A DNA stretch of 64,000 nucleotides from Paucidesulfovibrio longus DSM 6739 (lineage in GTDB: Bacteria > Desulfobacterota > Desulfovibrionia > Desulfovibrionales > Desulfovibrionaceae): assembly GCF_000420485.1 (NCBI RefSeq), contig NZ_ATVA01000012.1, positions 372,001 through 436,000 of the forward strand. Direction: 5' to 3'. Position numbers and translations under genes: made by a program. Position 1 is the stretch's first letter; each line of letters starts with the position of its first letter. Positions 1 to 9,465 of this stretch are shown piece after piece. A model generated the notes under the pieces. That model was not told the DNA's origin, made no database searches, and saw only the letters and a program-made list of their open reading frames with translations.

Positions 1-360
1 CAAGGGCCGCAGCAGGGTCATGACCGGGTCGAGCAAGGCCCAGGTGATGGCCAGGGAATCCACGCCTGTTTCCGGGGTGGAGATCAGGAACGCGGCTGTG
101 GAGCCGCGGCTCGCGCCCTGCCTGCGCAGTCCCGCAGCGGCCGGAGCCACGCCGCAGCTGCAAAGGGGGATGGGCGCGCCGAGCAGCGAGGCCTTGAGCA
201 CTCCGGAAAGCCGGGAGCCGCCCAGGTGGCGGGAAACCAGGTCGGCGGGCAGAAACGCCCGCAAAAGCCCCGCGGCCAGGAAGCCGAAGAGCATGTACGG
301 CGCGGATTCCAGAAATACGTCCCACGAAGCCGCAAGGATGTTCAGGATGATGTCGGGCAC
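1..360 (-). CDS. Permease, DUF318/ArsP-like metal efflux family (partial)
   Basis: N-terminal 120 residues of a polytopic membrane protein that runs off the left edge of the window. The start is a GTG preceded by AGAAGG at good spacing; the nearest upstream ATG runs into a stop. The protein opens with a hydrophobic segment and an amphipathic stretch, then the motif PLCSCGVAPAA (around residue 72), typical of the DUF318/SO_0444-type permeases linked to arsenic, copper or zinc efflux. The gene lies 54 bases downstream of an ArsR/SmtB regulator on the same strand, with its own copy of the presumed operator just ahead of the ribosome-binding site. This supports metal-inducible efflux. Which metal is exported cannot be told from this fragment. 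Confidence 0.75.
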   Translation of the reverse strand, partial: MPDIILNILAASWDVFLESAPYMLFGFLAAGLLRAFLPADLVSRHLGGSRLSGVLKASLLGAPIPLCSCGVAPAAAGLRRQGASRGSTAAFLISTPETGVDSLAITWALLDPVMTLLRPL

Positions 361-377
361 GTTTACCTTCTTACGTG

Positions 378-391
378 TGAGCAAATGTTCA
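378..391. promoter_or_regulatory. Second ArsR/SmtB-type operator, before the permease
   Basis: The plus strand reads TGAGCAAATGTTCA. Its reverse complement TGAACATTTGCTCA matches the operator at 789-802 (TGAATAGTTGCTCA) at 11 of 14 positions, and both fit the SmtB/CadC-type form TGAa-ca-n-t-TTCA. It lies 17 bases upstream of the permease GTG and next to a GCCC-A7-GGGC hairpin (401-415) after the regulator stop codon. The permease may therefore have its own regulated promoter or a roadblock site. Confidence 0.55.
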
Positions 392-414
392 TGCAATAAG
401 GCCCAAAAAAAGGG

Positions 415-771
415 CTAGCCGTGGCGCACGTGGTCCAGACCTTCGGCAATGAGCCCGCGCACGTGATCGTCGTCCAGGCTGTAGAAGACCACCTTGCCCT
501 GCTTGCGGAAGCGCACCAGCCGGGAGGTCCGCAGCACCCGGAGCTGGTGGGACACCGCGGAAGGGGTCATCTCCAGCAGGGCGGCCAGGTCGCAGACGCA
601 CAGCTCGCCCGGAAAAAGCGCACGCAGGAGCCGCACGCGGGTCGGGTCGGCCAGCACCTTGAACAGCTCCGCGAGGCGGGCCACTTCCTGGTCCGGCAGC
701 ATGCCCTGGCGGGCGGTTTCCACGGCCTGGGCGTGCACGCAGTCAATCGAGCAGACCGGATTGGGCGTCAT
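415..771 (-). CDS. ArsR/SmtB-family metal-sensing repressor
   Basis: A 118-residue winged-helix repressor. It carries both classical metal sites of the family. The alpha3N-type site has N-terminal Cys7, Cys11 and His13 plus ELCVCD (Cys58, Cys60, Asp61) at the start of the recognition region. The alpha5 site is D101-x-H103-x10-H114-x2-H117, an exact match to the Zn-binding DxHx10Hxx(E/H) pattern. The combination resembles CadC-like sensors of Cd/Pb/Zn more than pure arsenite ArsR proteins. The start ATG follows GAGGA. The promoter has a TTGACA -35 box, and an operator-like palindrome covers the -10 region, implying autorepression. The neighbouring permease is the likely regulated efflux partner. 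Confidence 0.88.
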   Translation of the reverse strand: MTPNPVCSIDCVHAQAVETARQGMLPDQEVARLAELFKVLADPTRVRLLRALFPGELCVCDLAALLEMTPSAVSHQLRVLRTSRLVRFRKQGKVVFYSLDDDHVRGLIAEGLDHVRHG

Positions 772-788
772 TCGTCGTTCCTCATGCG

Positions 789-820
789 TGAATAGTTGCT
801 CATTCGTTCCTTTCTGTCAA
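789..820 (-). promoter_or_regulatory. Promoter and operator of the ArsR-family gene
   Basis: On the minus strand TTGACA (820-815) is followed 17 bases later by AACTAT. The palindrome TGAGCAACTATTCA (802-789) overlaps that -10 region. This is the usual position for SmtB/ArsR repression. The -10 match is weak, so its exact placement is uncertain. Confidence 0.6.
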
Positions 821-876
821 GTCGGGGTTGCCAGAGGGCTGGGAAGCGGATAAGGTTTCCTTTCGTGTTCAGCCAG

Positions 877-1063
877 CAGGGCTTCGCCCCTGTCCGACAC
901 TTGAATACTCCCGTCGTCGGCGCTGTTGTTGAGAGCGCATTTCTCGCGCGGTGAAACGCGCAGCGGAACCCGCTTTCGGGAGGTTCCGGCCGTGAGGGTT
1001 TCTGTCGGTCCGAGTTGCTGGCTCCCGTTTACAGCCGCAGGGATCCGGTCCCTGTTTTTTTTT
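877..1063 (+). other. Structured non-coding leader or small RNA candidate
   Basis: The stretch 772-1084 has no convincing gene. It contains a CAGGG/CCCTG hairpin (877-892), a GCGCG/CGCGC hairpin near 935-955 and a nested GGAACC-CCG/CGG-GGTTCC stem near 970-995. It ends in a perfect intrinsic terminator at 1038-1063, only about 20 bases before the next start codon. It could be a free small RNA or a premature-termination leader for the downstream gene. I do not recognise it as a known RNA family. Confidence 0.35.
1038..1063 (+). terminator. Intrinsic terminator upstream of the zinc-ribbon gene
   Basis: CAGGGA (1038-1043) pairs with TCCCTG (1049-1054) around a five-base loop, followed by nine T residues. 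A classical terminator just before a coding region suggests attenuation or the 3' end of a small RNA. Confidence 0.75.
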
Positions 1064-1084
1064 GCAATGCCTATCAGAATGGGG

Positions 1085-1522
1085 ATGACCGTGGAAAAGA
1101 CGTATCAGGCGGGCGAGGCGATCGAATCCAAGTGCAACCGCTGCAAGGACGTGCGCATGCACGTCATCGTGGCCATGGACGAGGGCGAGATCGTCAAGGT
1201 CCAGTGCAAGACCTGCGGCAGCCTGCACAAGCACCCCAAAGCCAAGAAGGCTGCCGTTGCAAGGCCGCGCGGCGCGCGCGCCGTGGCCAAGACCGTGAAG
1301 GCGCTCAAGAGCGCCGCCGAACAGGTCCAAGAATGGGAAGGCGCGCTCAACGGAAAGGACATGGGCGCGGCCAAGCCTTTCGGCTCTGCGGATTCCGCAG
1401 TGGAAGGCGGGCTCATCGACCACCCCAAGTTCGGAGTCGGCGTGGTTCAGAAGCTCGTGGCGCCGGACAAGATGGAAGTGCTCTTCCGCAACGGGTCCAA
1501 GCTGATGGTCCGCTCCATCTAG
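1085..1522 (+). CDS. Small zinc-ribbon protein with CarD-like C-terminal segment
   Basis: About 145 residues. The start is uncertain: in-frame ATGs lie at 1067, 1079 and 1085. I take 1085, which follows GGGG and gives an N-terminus beginning TVEKTY. The N-terminal part has two CxxC pairs (CNRC and CKTC, about 25 residues apart) that should bind one zinc. The middle is Lys/Ala/Arg-rich, and the C-terminus (DHPKFGVGVVQKLV..KMEVLF) resembles the small beta-barrel repeat found in CarD/Tudor-like and Desulfovibrio hypothetical proteins. A nucleic-acid or RNA-polymerase-related role is possible but unproven. A strong bidirectional terminator follows. Confidence 0.7.
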   Translation: MTVEKTYQAGEAIESKCNRCKDVRMHVIVAMDEGEIVKVQCKTCGSLHKHPKAKKAAVARPRGARAVAKTVKALKSAAEQVQEWEGALNGKDMGAAKPFGSADSAVEGGLIDHPKFGVGVVQKLVAPDKMEVLFRNGSKLMVRSI

Positions 1523-1561
1523 CGCACGACCTAGCCCGGCCGTTCCGGCGGCCCGGAATGA

Positions 1562-1587
1562 AAAAGCCCCTCGCACGAGGGGCTTTT
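1562..1587. terminator. Bidirectional intrinsic terminator between convergent genes
   Basis: AAAAGCCCCTCG (1562-1573) pairs with CGAGGGGCTTTT (1576-1587). The A and T tracts flank the stem, so it works in both directions. It ends the zinc-ribbon gene and the leftward nickel operon. Confidence 0.9.
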
Positions 1588-1688
1588 CTTTTGGCGTTGG
1601 CGATGCCCGGCCCGACCAGAACACCATCCTGAACGCCGTCCGGAACGCCCGGCCACATCGCCCGGCCCAGGTCCGGACCTTTCGGCGG

Positions 1689-1976
1689 CTAGTCGCGCTT
1701 CCGGCGGCTCGCGCCCCAGGCGAGCAGGCCGCCGATGCCCACGATGTAGCCGATGCCGCCCGCCACTTCCGTGGGGGTGACGCCTTCGTCCTGCATCATG
1801 GCCAGGGTCCGGTTCACCGGAGCGAGCCGCTTGGCCACGCCTTTTTCCACGATCTGCTCGATGGCCGCGAGGTCGTCCTGGTCCAGGGTGGCGGAGAAGG
1901 CCGCAGCCGGGGAAAAGGCGCAGGGCAGCAGCAAGGCCGCGCCCAGCGCGATGGCGGAAAGAGTCTTGCGCAGCAT
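1689..1976 (-). CDS. NikL-like small membrane component of nickel ECF transporter
   Basis: A 95-residue protein with an N-terminal signal or transmembrane segment (residues 5-27), a polar periplasmic region, and a second hydrophobic segment (GGIGYIVGIGGLLAWGA) before a basic SRRKRD tail. It is the last gene of a three-gene leftward operon with a NikK-like protein and NikM, 12 bases after the preceding stop, with a GAGGAG ribosome-binding site. In deltaproteobacterial nikMKLQO operons such a protein replaces NikN. The nikQ and nikO genes do not follow here; a terminator does. The functional name rests mostly on context. Confidence 0.65.
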   Translation of the reverse strand: MLRKTLSAIALGAALLLPCAFSPAAAFSATLDQDDLAAIEQIVEKGVAKRLAPVNRTLAMMQDEGVTPTEVAGGIGYIVGIGGLLAWGASRRKRD

Positions 1977-1988
1977 CGTCCGGCTCCT

Positions 1989-2339
1989 CTACTTGTATTC
2001 GGCTTCGGTCAGAACCCAGTCGCCCTGGTGCCCCTCGCCCGCGATGACCTCGATCTTCAGGTCGCCCTCGGCGTCCTTGGGCACGGGAAAGTCGCACTTG
2101 CCCTGGTCGTCGGTCTTGCCTTCGAAGACTTTCTTGCCCTCGGCGTCCGTGGCCACGATTTCCGCGCCCATGGCGGGCGAGGCCTTGCTGAAGTTGCTTT
2201 CGGTGTAGATGGTCTCGGTGTCGCTGTAGGCGAAGACCTTGACGCGGTGGGCCTGGGCCGCGGAGGCCAGGCAGAGCGCGGCCAGGACGATCAGTCCCGC
2301 CAGGGGCAGGACGCGGGACGGACGGTTCGGGCGAAACAT
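1989..2339 (-). CDS. NikK-like periplasmic protein of nickel uptake system
   Basis: A 116-residue secreted protein. A signal peptide ends near SAAQA-HRV (about residue 30), so the mature protein begins with a histidine, as is usual in this family where the N-terminal His can help bind metal. The remainder is a beta-sandwich (DUF4198/CbiL-like) with alternating GAEIVATDAEGKKVFEGKT and GDLKIEVIAGEG stretches. It sits between nikM and the NikL-like gene, with GAGGAGG before the ATG. A role in delivering Ni2+ or Co2+ to the S-component is inferred. Confidence 0.7.
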   Translation of the reverse strand: MFRPNRPSRVLPLAGLIVLAALCLASAAQAHRVKVFAYSDTETIYTESNFSKASPAMGAEIVATDAEGKKVFEGKTDDQGKCDFPVPKDAEGDLKIEVIAGEGHQGDWVLTEAEYK

Positions 2340-2349
2340 GAATGCCTCC

Positions 2350-2967
2350 TCAGGAATGTTGGGTTCGATAGACGGCCTGGATCACTTCGGGCTTGACGCG
2401 CGCCAGGAAGCCGAAGGCGAACATGGTCACGAATCCTTCCACGACCATGACGGCGACATGGCTGACGAGCAGGGCCGCCGCAGCGGTCAGGAAGCCCTCT
2501 GTCAGCGCGAGGGAACCGGCGGTGAGCAGGGCCGAGAGCAGCAGGGCCAGAAAGCCGAAGGCAAAGGCCGAGACATTGCGGACCTTGGGGCTTTCGCTCG
2601 CGAGCAGGGGCCGGAAGAGGTAGTGGCAAAGCACGGCGGGCGCGGCCATGTTGAAGGTGTTCACGCCGAGGGTGGTCAGCCCGCCGAACTGGAAGAGCAC
2701 GGCCTGGAGCAGCAGGGCCACGAGTATGGCCGGAAACGCCGCCCAGCCCAGAATGATGCCGAGCAGGCCGCCGAGCACGAGGTGCGCGCTGGTGCCCATC
2801 ACGGGCACGTGCACCAGGGAGCCCACGAAAAAAGCGGCGGAGAGCATGGCCACGGTCATGATCCGGTCGTAATCGACGCTTTTCAGCCCGATGGCGGTTC
2901 CCGCGACGGTCAGGGCTCCTCCTGCGGCCAGGATGGGCCAGGGCAGGACTCCTTCGGCAATGTGCAT
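2350..2967 (-). CDS. nikM: NikM/CbiM substrate-binding membrane component of Ni/Co ECF transporter
   Basis: A 205-residue membrane protein. I place the start at the ATG giving MHIAEG, preceded by GAGGT, because members of this family coordinate metal through the free N-terminus and His2; an upstream in-frame ATG would bury these residues. It has about six to seven transmembrane helices and conserved histidines (VHVPVMGTSAHLVLGG, SHVAVMVVEGF). It heads the nikM-nikK-nikL unit. The NikQ transmembrane and NikO ATPase partners are not adjacent, so they must be encoded elsewhere or the system works without them. The upstream region carries a NikR-like operator overlapping the -35 box, predicting nickel repression. 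Confidence 0.85.
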   Translation of the reverse strand: MHIAEGVLPWPILAAGGALTVAGTAIGLKSVDYDRIMTVAMLSAAFFVGSLVHVPVMGTSAHLVLGGLLGIILGWAAFPAILVALLLQAVLFQFGGLTTLGVNTFNMAAPAVLCHYLFRPLLASESPKVRNVSAFAFGFLALLLSALLTAGSLALTEGFLTAAAALLVSHVAVMVVEGFVTMFAFGFLARVKPEVIQAVYRTQHS

Positions 2968-2999
2968 GCGTACCTCGTTGGTTGATTCGACGATGAAGG

Positions 3000-3048
3000 A
3001 ACGTATTTTCATTTGCCTACGGTGTCAAGTAATCGGAATACGTAACAC
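3000..3048 (-). promoter_or_regulatory. nikM promoter with NikR-like operator
   Basis: On the minus strand GTGTTAC-N13-TTGACAC spans 3048-3022. It matches the GTGTTAC-N13/14-GTAACAC type of site that I recall for deltaproteobacterial NikR, with one perfect and one 5-of-7 half-site. The second half-site contains the -35 hexamer TTGACA (3028-3023), and TACGTT (3005-3000) lies 17 bases further as a weak -10. The start codon is about 30 bases downstream. Confidence 0.6.
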
Positions 3049-3212
3049 GACTGCTTGGCGCGCGTCGGTACCCACCCGTCGGGGAACGTGATATTTTTTT
3101 GTCCCACCTTGCGCCGAATCTCGCGCGGGCGTACCCTTGCGGCCATCTCCGACAATCCGGGGAGGTCGCGCGTGCAGGCGCGAGCGGCCCCGGCAAGCGC
3201 AAGGGGGCGGGC

Positions 3213-5638
<2,426 letters not shown>

Positions 5639-5642
<4 letters not shown>

Positions 5643-6232
5643 GGAGCCAACGCCAAGGGGCGTAGCGCCTCGAAGAGGAGGAGGCGCATGGGGGTCTCTT
5701 CGCCATCAAAACCACTGACGCAGGCGGTCATCCACCCCCGTTGCAGAACTGCCGGGTCGAGATCATATCCCGCCTGCTCGGCGAGCAGCATGAGAAAGTA
5801 TCGCAACGTGCGTCCGTTTCCATCCCGGAAGGGGTGCAGCACGTTGAGTTCCGTGACGTAATGGGCGGCACGCTCGGCAAAGCTCGCGGCGTCGAGCGTG
5901 CGAAGCAGATTTTCGTCGTGCAGTTGCTGAAACAGTTTTTCCGCATTGCGGGCGATGAAGGCGGGAGTGGCAAATAGATGACCTCCCTTGCTGATGGGAA
6001 CGCTGCGTTCCTCTCCAGCCCAGGTGTAGACATCCTGAAAGAGATGTCGATGCAGTGTTTTGAAGTGCGCGTAGTCGAAGTTGCCAGGAGGAGGGTCCGT
6101 CAAGGAGCGCTTGGTGACTTGTATGCGTTCAAAGCGGACGAGTTCCTCTTCCGCCCGAAGATCCGGGATGTTGATGAGGATCGAGCTGTCCTGATATGTG
6201 TAGGGATCGCTATCCGCGTAGCGGCCCGGCAT
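5639..6232 (-). CDS. Fic-domain AMP-transferase toxin
   Basis: A 197-residue Fic protein. The catalytic motif HPFRDGNGR (His133 to Arg141) is intact, so nucleotidyl transfer (AMPylation) is predicted. The N-terminus contains DSDPYTY and the flap region SVPISKGGHLFA (about 77-88), typical of the VbhT/cell-filamentation class. The ATG follows AGGA and lies within the end of the upstream antitoxin gene (23-base overlap), implying translational coupling. No inhibitory helix is seen within the toxin, consistent with class I Fic proteins that use a separate antitoxin. The pair looks AT-richer than its neighbours, suggesting acquisition by transfer. Confidence 0.9.
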
Positions 6233-6443
6233 GAGCGTCCTGCCGCAGCTTGGCTCGGATGTAGGCGTCCATCTGCTCCAGATCGCATCCGGCACGCACC
6301 ATTGTCCTGAAGACAACCGTTTCCTCGTGCGTCAACGGCATTCCTTCGATGGCCAGAGATGCCTTGGCGAATTCAAGGCGACGGCGCATGTCTTTGATAC
6401 GGGAGAATCCGGTCGCGTTGGCAGATTGTTTCAATGTCTTCAT
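6210..6443 (-). CDS. VbhA-like antitoxin of Fic
   Basis: A 77-residue protein directly upstream of and overlapping fic. It contains SLAIEG at residues 29-34, matching the inhibitory-helix motif (S/T)xxxE(G/N), in which the Glu (E33) blocks ATP binding in the Fic active site. The remainder is helical (MRRRLEFAKAS, ETVVFRTMVRAGCDLEQMDAYIRAKL), as in the antitoxin_VbhA family. The start is the only in-frame ATG, preceded by GGA at short spacing. Antitoxin first and toxin second, with overlap, is the usual order. Confidence 0.85.
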   Translation of the reverse strand: MKTLKQSANATGFSRIKDMRRRLEFAKASLAIEGMPLTHEETVVFRTMVRAGCDLEQMDAYIRAKLRQDAHAGPLRG

Positions 6444-6567
6444 ATCCAAAAAATACCTTATGAGACAGGGAAAGGCAATGTCTCCCGCCACTCCAGAAAA
6501 CTCTGCGCTGGACAAGGATTTCAGCCCGGAGCATGATGCGGCCTTCACGATTCCAAGGAGAACGCCC

Positions 6568-7227
6568 ATGCTTTTCGACGCCAATACCGCCGCCTTCGCC
6601 GCCGTGGCCCTGGTCCTGACCATCACGCCGGGCAACGACACCATCCTCGTTCTGCGCAACGCCATCCGGGGCGGCAGCCGGGACGGCATGGTCACCTCGT
6701 TCGGCATCTGCGCCGGACTTTTCGTGCACGCCACGCTCTCGGCCCTGGGACTTTCACTGATCCTGATGCATTCCGCCGAACTTTTCCACATCGTGAAATG
6801 GGCGGGCGCGGCCTATATCGTCTGGCTGGGCGTCCAGGCCCTGCGCGACGCGGTCCGGGGCGCTGGCAAGATCGAGGCCGCCGGAGCCGAAAACCACGAC
6901 GGCGCATGCGCCTCCCGGCCCGGACTCTCGGTGCGCCGCCGCCTGCTCGAAGGCTTTCTCTGCAACGTGCTCAACCCCAAGGTCGTGATCTTCTATCTCG
7001 CCTTCCTGCCCCAGTTCATCGGTCCCGGCGACCCCGTGATCGCCAAGTCCATCCTCCTGGCAGGCATACATTGGTGCATGGGCCTGAGCTGGCTCGTGTT
7101 CATCTCCTGGGGCGTGGAACTGGCCCGCAAGCAATTGACCAAAAGCGCGGTGCGCCGCAGCCTGGACGCCTTCTGCGGCGTGGCCCTCGTGGGCCTGGGC
7201 GTGCGGCTGGCCATCGACGCCGAATAA
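6568..7227 (+). CDS. LysE/RhtB-family amino-acid exporter
   Basis: A 219-residue inner-membrane protein with about six transmembrane helices. It starts MLFDANTAAFAAVALVLTITPGNDT; the TPGND(T) sequence in the first helix is the family signature. The ATG follows AAGGAG seven bases upstream. The hydrophilic loop after helix 3 contains a Cys/His pair of no known meaning, and the conserved NVLNPKVVIFYLAFLPQF follows. The family exports amino acids such as homoserine, threonine, lysine or leucine; the substrate here is unknown. It is monocistronic and followed by two hairpin repeats. Confidence 0.88.
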   Translation: MLFDANTAAFAAVALVLTITPGNDTILVLRNAIRGGSRDGMVTSFGICAGLFVHATLSALGLSLILMHSAELFHIVKWAGAAYIVWLGVQALRDAVRGAGKIEAAGAENHDGACASRPGLSVRRRLLEGFLCNVLNPKVVIFYLAFLPQFIGPGDPVIAKSILLAGIHWCMGLSWLVFISWGVELARKQLTKSAVRRSLDAFCGVALVGLGVRLAIDAE

Positions 7228-7243
7228 CGGCAGAAAGCCAGGG

Positions 7244-7332
7244 CCTCCGGCGGCCAAGGGGTCCGCGACCCCTTGGAACCCCATTTGGCGCGGGGGGCGG
7301 GCGCTGCGCGTCCGCCCCCCGCGCGAAAGGGG
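7244..7332 (+). repeat. Modular double-hairpin repeat, copy A
   Basis: The order is CCTCCGGCGGCCA, a 10-bp stem with a three-base loop (CCAAGGGGTC/GACCCCTTGG, 7254-7276), a short linker, a 13-bp stem (GCGCGGGGGGCGG/CCGCCCCCCGCGC, 7288-7324), then GCGCGAAAGGGG. Copy B on the opposite strand has the same borders and stem lengths but different stem sequences. The unit is REP-like and non-coding. Confidence 0.75.
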
Positions 7333-7379
7333 ATACCAAAGCAAGAACCACAGTCGGAAGACCTGCCAGGCATCGGAAG

Positions 7380-7469
7380 CCCCTTTCGCGCCGAAGCTCG
7401 GATGCGAAGCATCGAGCTTCGGCGCAGAGTGGGAGTCCAGAGGGCCGCGGGCCCTCTGGCCGCCGGAGG
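7380..7469 (-). repeat. Modular double-hairpin repeat, copy B
   Basis: This is an inverted second copy. On the minus strand it reads CCTCCGGCGGCCA, then the 10-bp stem CCAGAGGGCC/GGCCCTCTGG with a three-base loop, a linker, the 13-bp stem GCGCCGAAGCTCG/CGAGCTTCGGCGC with a 12-base loop, and GCGCGAAAGGGG. The termini are identical to copy A while the stem sequences differ with full compensation. About 47 bases separate the copies. Confidence 0.75.
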
Positions 7470-7485
7470 CATGCCTTCTCTTCTT

Positions 7486-9153
7486 TTATTCTACCCAATA
7501 CGGGTGCGAGATATCCTCGAACGCGGTGATGGCGGCCACTGACCCTTCGCCGATGGCGGTGACGATCTGCTGCACGCCGCCTGTGATGTCGCCGCAGGCG
7601 TAGACGAGTCTCTGGCTGGTGCGCATATTCTTGTCCACCTTGACGAATCCGGCCTCATCAAGCTCCAGGCCGAGCGCCTTGGCCAGCTCGTTGTGCGGGG
7701 TGTATCCGATGGCGATGAACATGCCGTCGAGCTGCAGTTCGCTTGTCTCGCCTGATTCGACGTTGCGCAGGGCGATGCCTGTGGCGCGGCCGTTTTCGCC
7801 GCGCACCTCGGTGACTTCCGTATTCCAGATCACTGGGATGCCTTCGCGTTCCAGCGAATCCTGAAGGTGCTTCTGGGCGCGGAAGGAATCCCGGCGGTGG
7901 ATCACGGTCACTTCGATGCCCAGGTTCTTGAGGTGCAGGGCGTCGGTGAGGGCGGTGTTTCCGCCGCCGACGATCGCGACCTTCTTGCTTTTGTAGAGAT
8001 AGCCGTCGCAGGAGGCGCAGTAGTTCACGCCCGCGCCGAAGTATTCCTCTTCGCCGGGGATGCCCAGCTTGCGGTAGGTGGCTCCGGTGGAGAGGATCAC
8101 GGCCTTGGCTCTGTAGGCTCCGCGCGGGGTGGTGCAGAGCAGGCGGTCGCCTTCGCGGGTGACGGATTCCACGCCTTCGCCTTCCTGGATGGGGGCGTAG
8201 CGCCGGGCATGGTCGGTCATGATTTCCATGAGCGCCTTGCCGGGCACGGTCTTGAAGCCGGGGTAGTTTTCCACCACGGGAGTGAGCGTGACCTGCCCGC
8301 CGATGACGCTTTTTTCGAGCACCACGGTTTTCAGGCCGCTGCGCACGGCGTAGATGGCGGCGGTGAGTCCGGCCGGACCGGCTCCGGCGATGACGAGATC
8401 GTATTCGCCGGGTTCGGCCTTGGGCAGGTCGGCCTGCCCGCTTCCCAGCACCTCTTCGGCGTCCTTGAGCGCGAACAGCTCCAGGGCGAATCGTTCCTCC
8501 GGCATCAGTCCGAGCTGCTCGTGCGCGCCGTCGTTGAAGACCGTGTGCGGCACGGACCCGACGTTGTATTCGGCGGCGAGGTCGGGATTTTCGTCGGTTT
8601 CCACGCATTCGGCGGCCACCAGGCCTGGCTTTTCCACGGCGCAGCGCACGGCGTTGAGCACTTGGCCGGGGCAATAGGGGCAGGTGGGGGTGACGAAGAC
8701 CTGGGCCTTGCGCGGCTGGTCGAGCTTTTCGAGAATCTGGCGGGACACGTCGGAAAGGCCGCTGTTCCCGGCCGAGGCGTGCAGGATGGCCGAGAGGAAG
8801 GAGCGCCCTTCTTCGCCCACGGGCGCGCCGCTGAAGCGGATCTTGTATTTGTCCGGCGCGAGCAGCACCGTGGGTGAGGCGGCCACGCCGTGCTTCTTGG
8901 CGGCCTCGCCGTCCAGGCCGTGGAAGCTCGGCTGGATGCGCTCGTCCAGGCGGGCGAGGTCGGAGACGAGCTTGGTCACGTATTCGTTGTAGGGATCGTT
9001 CAGGCCGGGCGCGGTGAAAACAGCCACCTCGACGTCGTTCACGAGGCTCTTGAACAGTTCCTTGAGTCGGGTGCGGGCCTCTTCGGGCAGGAACCACTCG
9101 TCCTTGCCCTGCTCCGGCGGGGTCTTCGCAGGTTGTTTTCGGGGATCGCTCAT
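7486..9153 (-). CDS. Thioredoxin reductase fused to N-terminal glutaredoxin-like double domain
   Basis: A 555-residue flavoprotein. The N-terminal half is a protein-disulfide-oxidoreductase-type tandem thioredoxin fold: the first fold has lost its CxxC (VAVFTAPGLND), while the second keeps FVTPTCPYCPGQ. The C-terminal half is a thioredoxin reductase with the FAD motif VIAGAGPAGLTAAIYAVRSG, active-site CASCDG, NAD(P)H motif VAIVGGGNTALTDAL and C-terminal ACGDITGG. The architecture parallels AhpF, where the first fold is also degenerate, but no AhpC gene is adjacent. It probably passes NAD(P)H electrons to its own CPYC pair and then to a peroxiredoxin or other disulfide partner. The start at MSDPRKQ follows GGAG. 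Confidence 0.88.
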   Translation of the reverse strand: MSDPRKQPAKTPPEQGKDEWFLPEEARTRLKELFKSLVNDVEVAVFTAPGLNDPYNEYVTKLVSDLARLDERIQPSFHGLDGEAAKKHGVAASPTVLLAPDKYKIRFSGAPVGEEGRSFLSAILHASAGNSGLSDVSRQILEKLDQPRKAQVFVTPTCPYCPGQVLNAVRCAVEKPGLVAAECVETDENPDLAAEYNVGSVPHTVFNDGAHEQLGLMPEERFALELFALKDAEEVLGSGQADLPKAEPGEYDLVIAGAGPAGLTAAIYAVRSGLKTVVLEKSVIGGQVTLTPVVENYPGFKTVPGKALMEIMTDHARRYAPIQEGEGVESVTREGDRLLCTTPRGAYRAKAVILSTGATYRKLGIPGEEEYFGAGVNYCASCDGYLYKSKKVAIVGGGNTALTDALHLKNLGIEVTVIHRRDSFRAQKHLQDSLEREGIPVIWNTEVTEVRGENGRATGIALRNVESGETSELQLDGMFIAIGYTPHNELAKALGLELDEAGFVKVDKNMRTSQRLVYACGDITGGVQQIVTAIGEGSVAAITAFEDISHPYWVE

Positions 9154-9302
9154 GTTTGCTCCGGGGTTGATGGGCCGATTCGTTCCGGCCACGACAAGCG
9201 GTTGGACGGATTTTCCGAAATGATACCTCATTTTTCTTGAAACGCAACCGGACGCGCGGCTTTCGAGCACACGCACGGTAGGGAATGTAGGCATTCACTT
9301 CC

Positions 9303-9386
9303 AAAAACCTCTACGAACAATCCGTTACCAAACCGATAGTTAGCAGAAGCATACGAGGCGCTGCACCTCTGGACCGAGAGGTTTTT
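9303..9386 (+). other. Inverted repeat and intrinsic-terminator-like hairpin in divergent spacer
   Basis: The spacer 9154-9465 is relatively AT-rich. AAAAACCTCT (9303-9312) is perfectly complementary to AGAGGTTTTT (9377-9386), and a local hairpin ACCTCT-ggaccg-AGAGGT followed by T residues (9365-9386) looks like a plus-strand terminator. No upstream plus-strand gene exists to end here, so a small RNA or a mutually exclusive fold is possible. Nothing else is visible. Confidence 0.35.
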
Positions 9387-9465
9387 GTATAGGGAGGATT
9401 CCTATTTACAGCCCCATGATGCTGACGTATGAAGATGATAACTCTTTCTAGATGGTAGATGTGAA

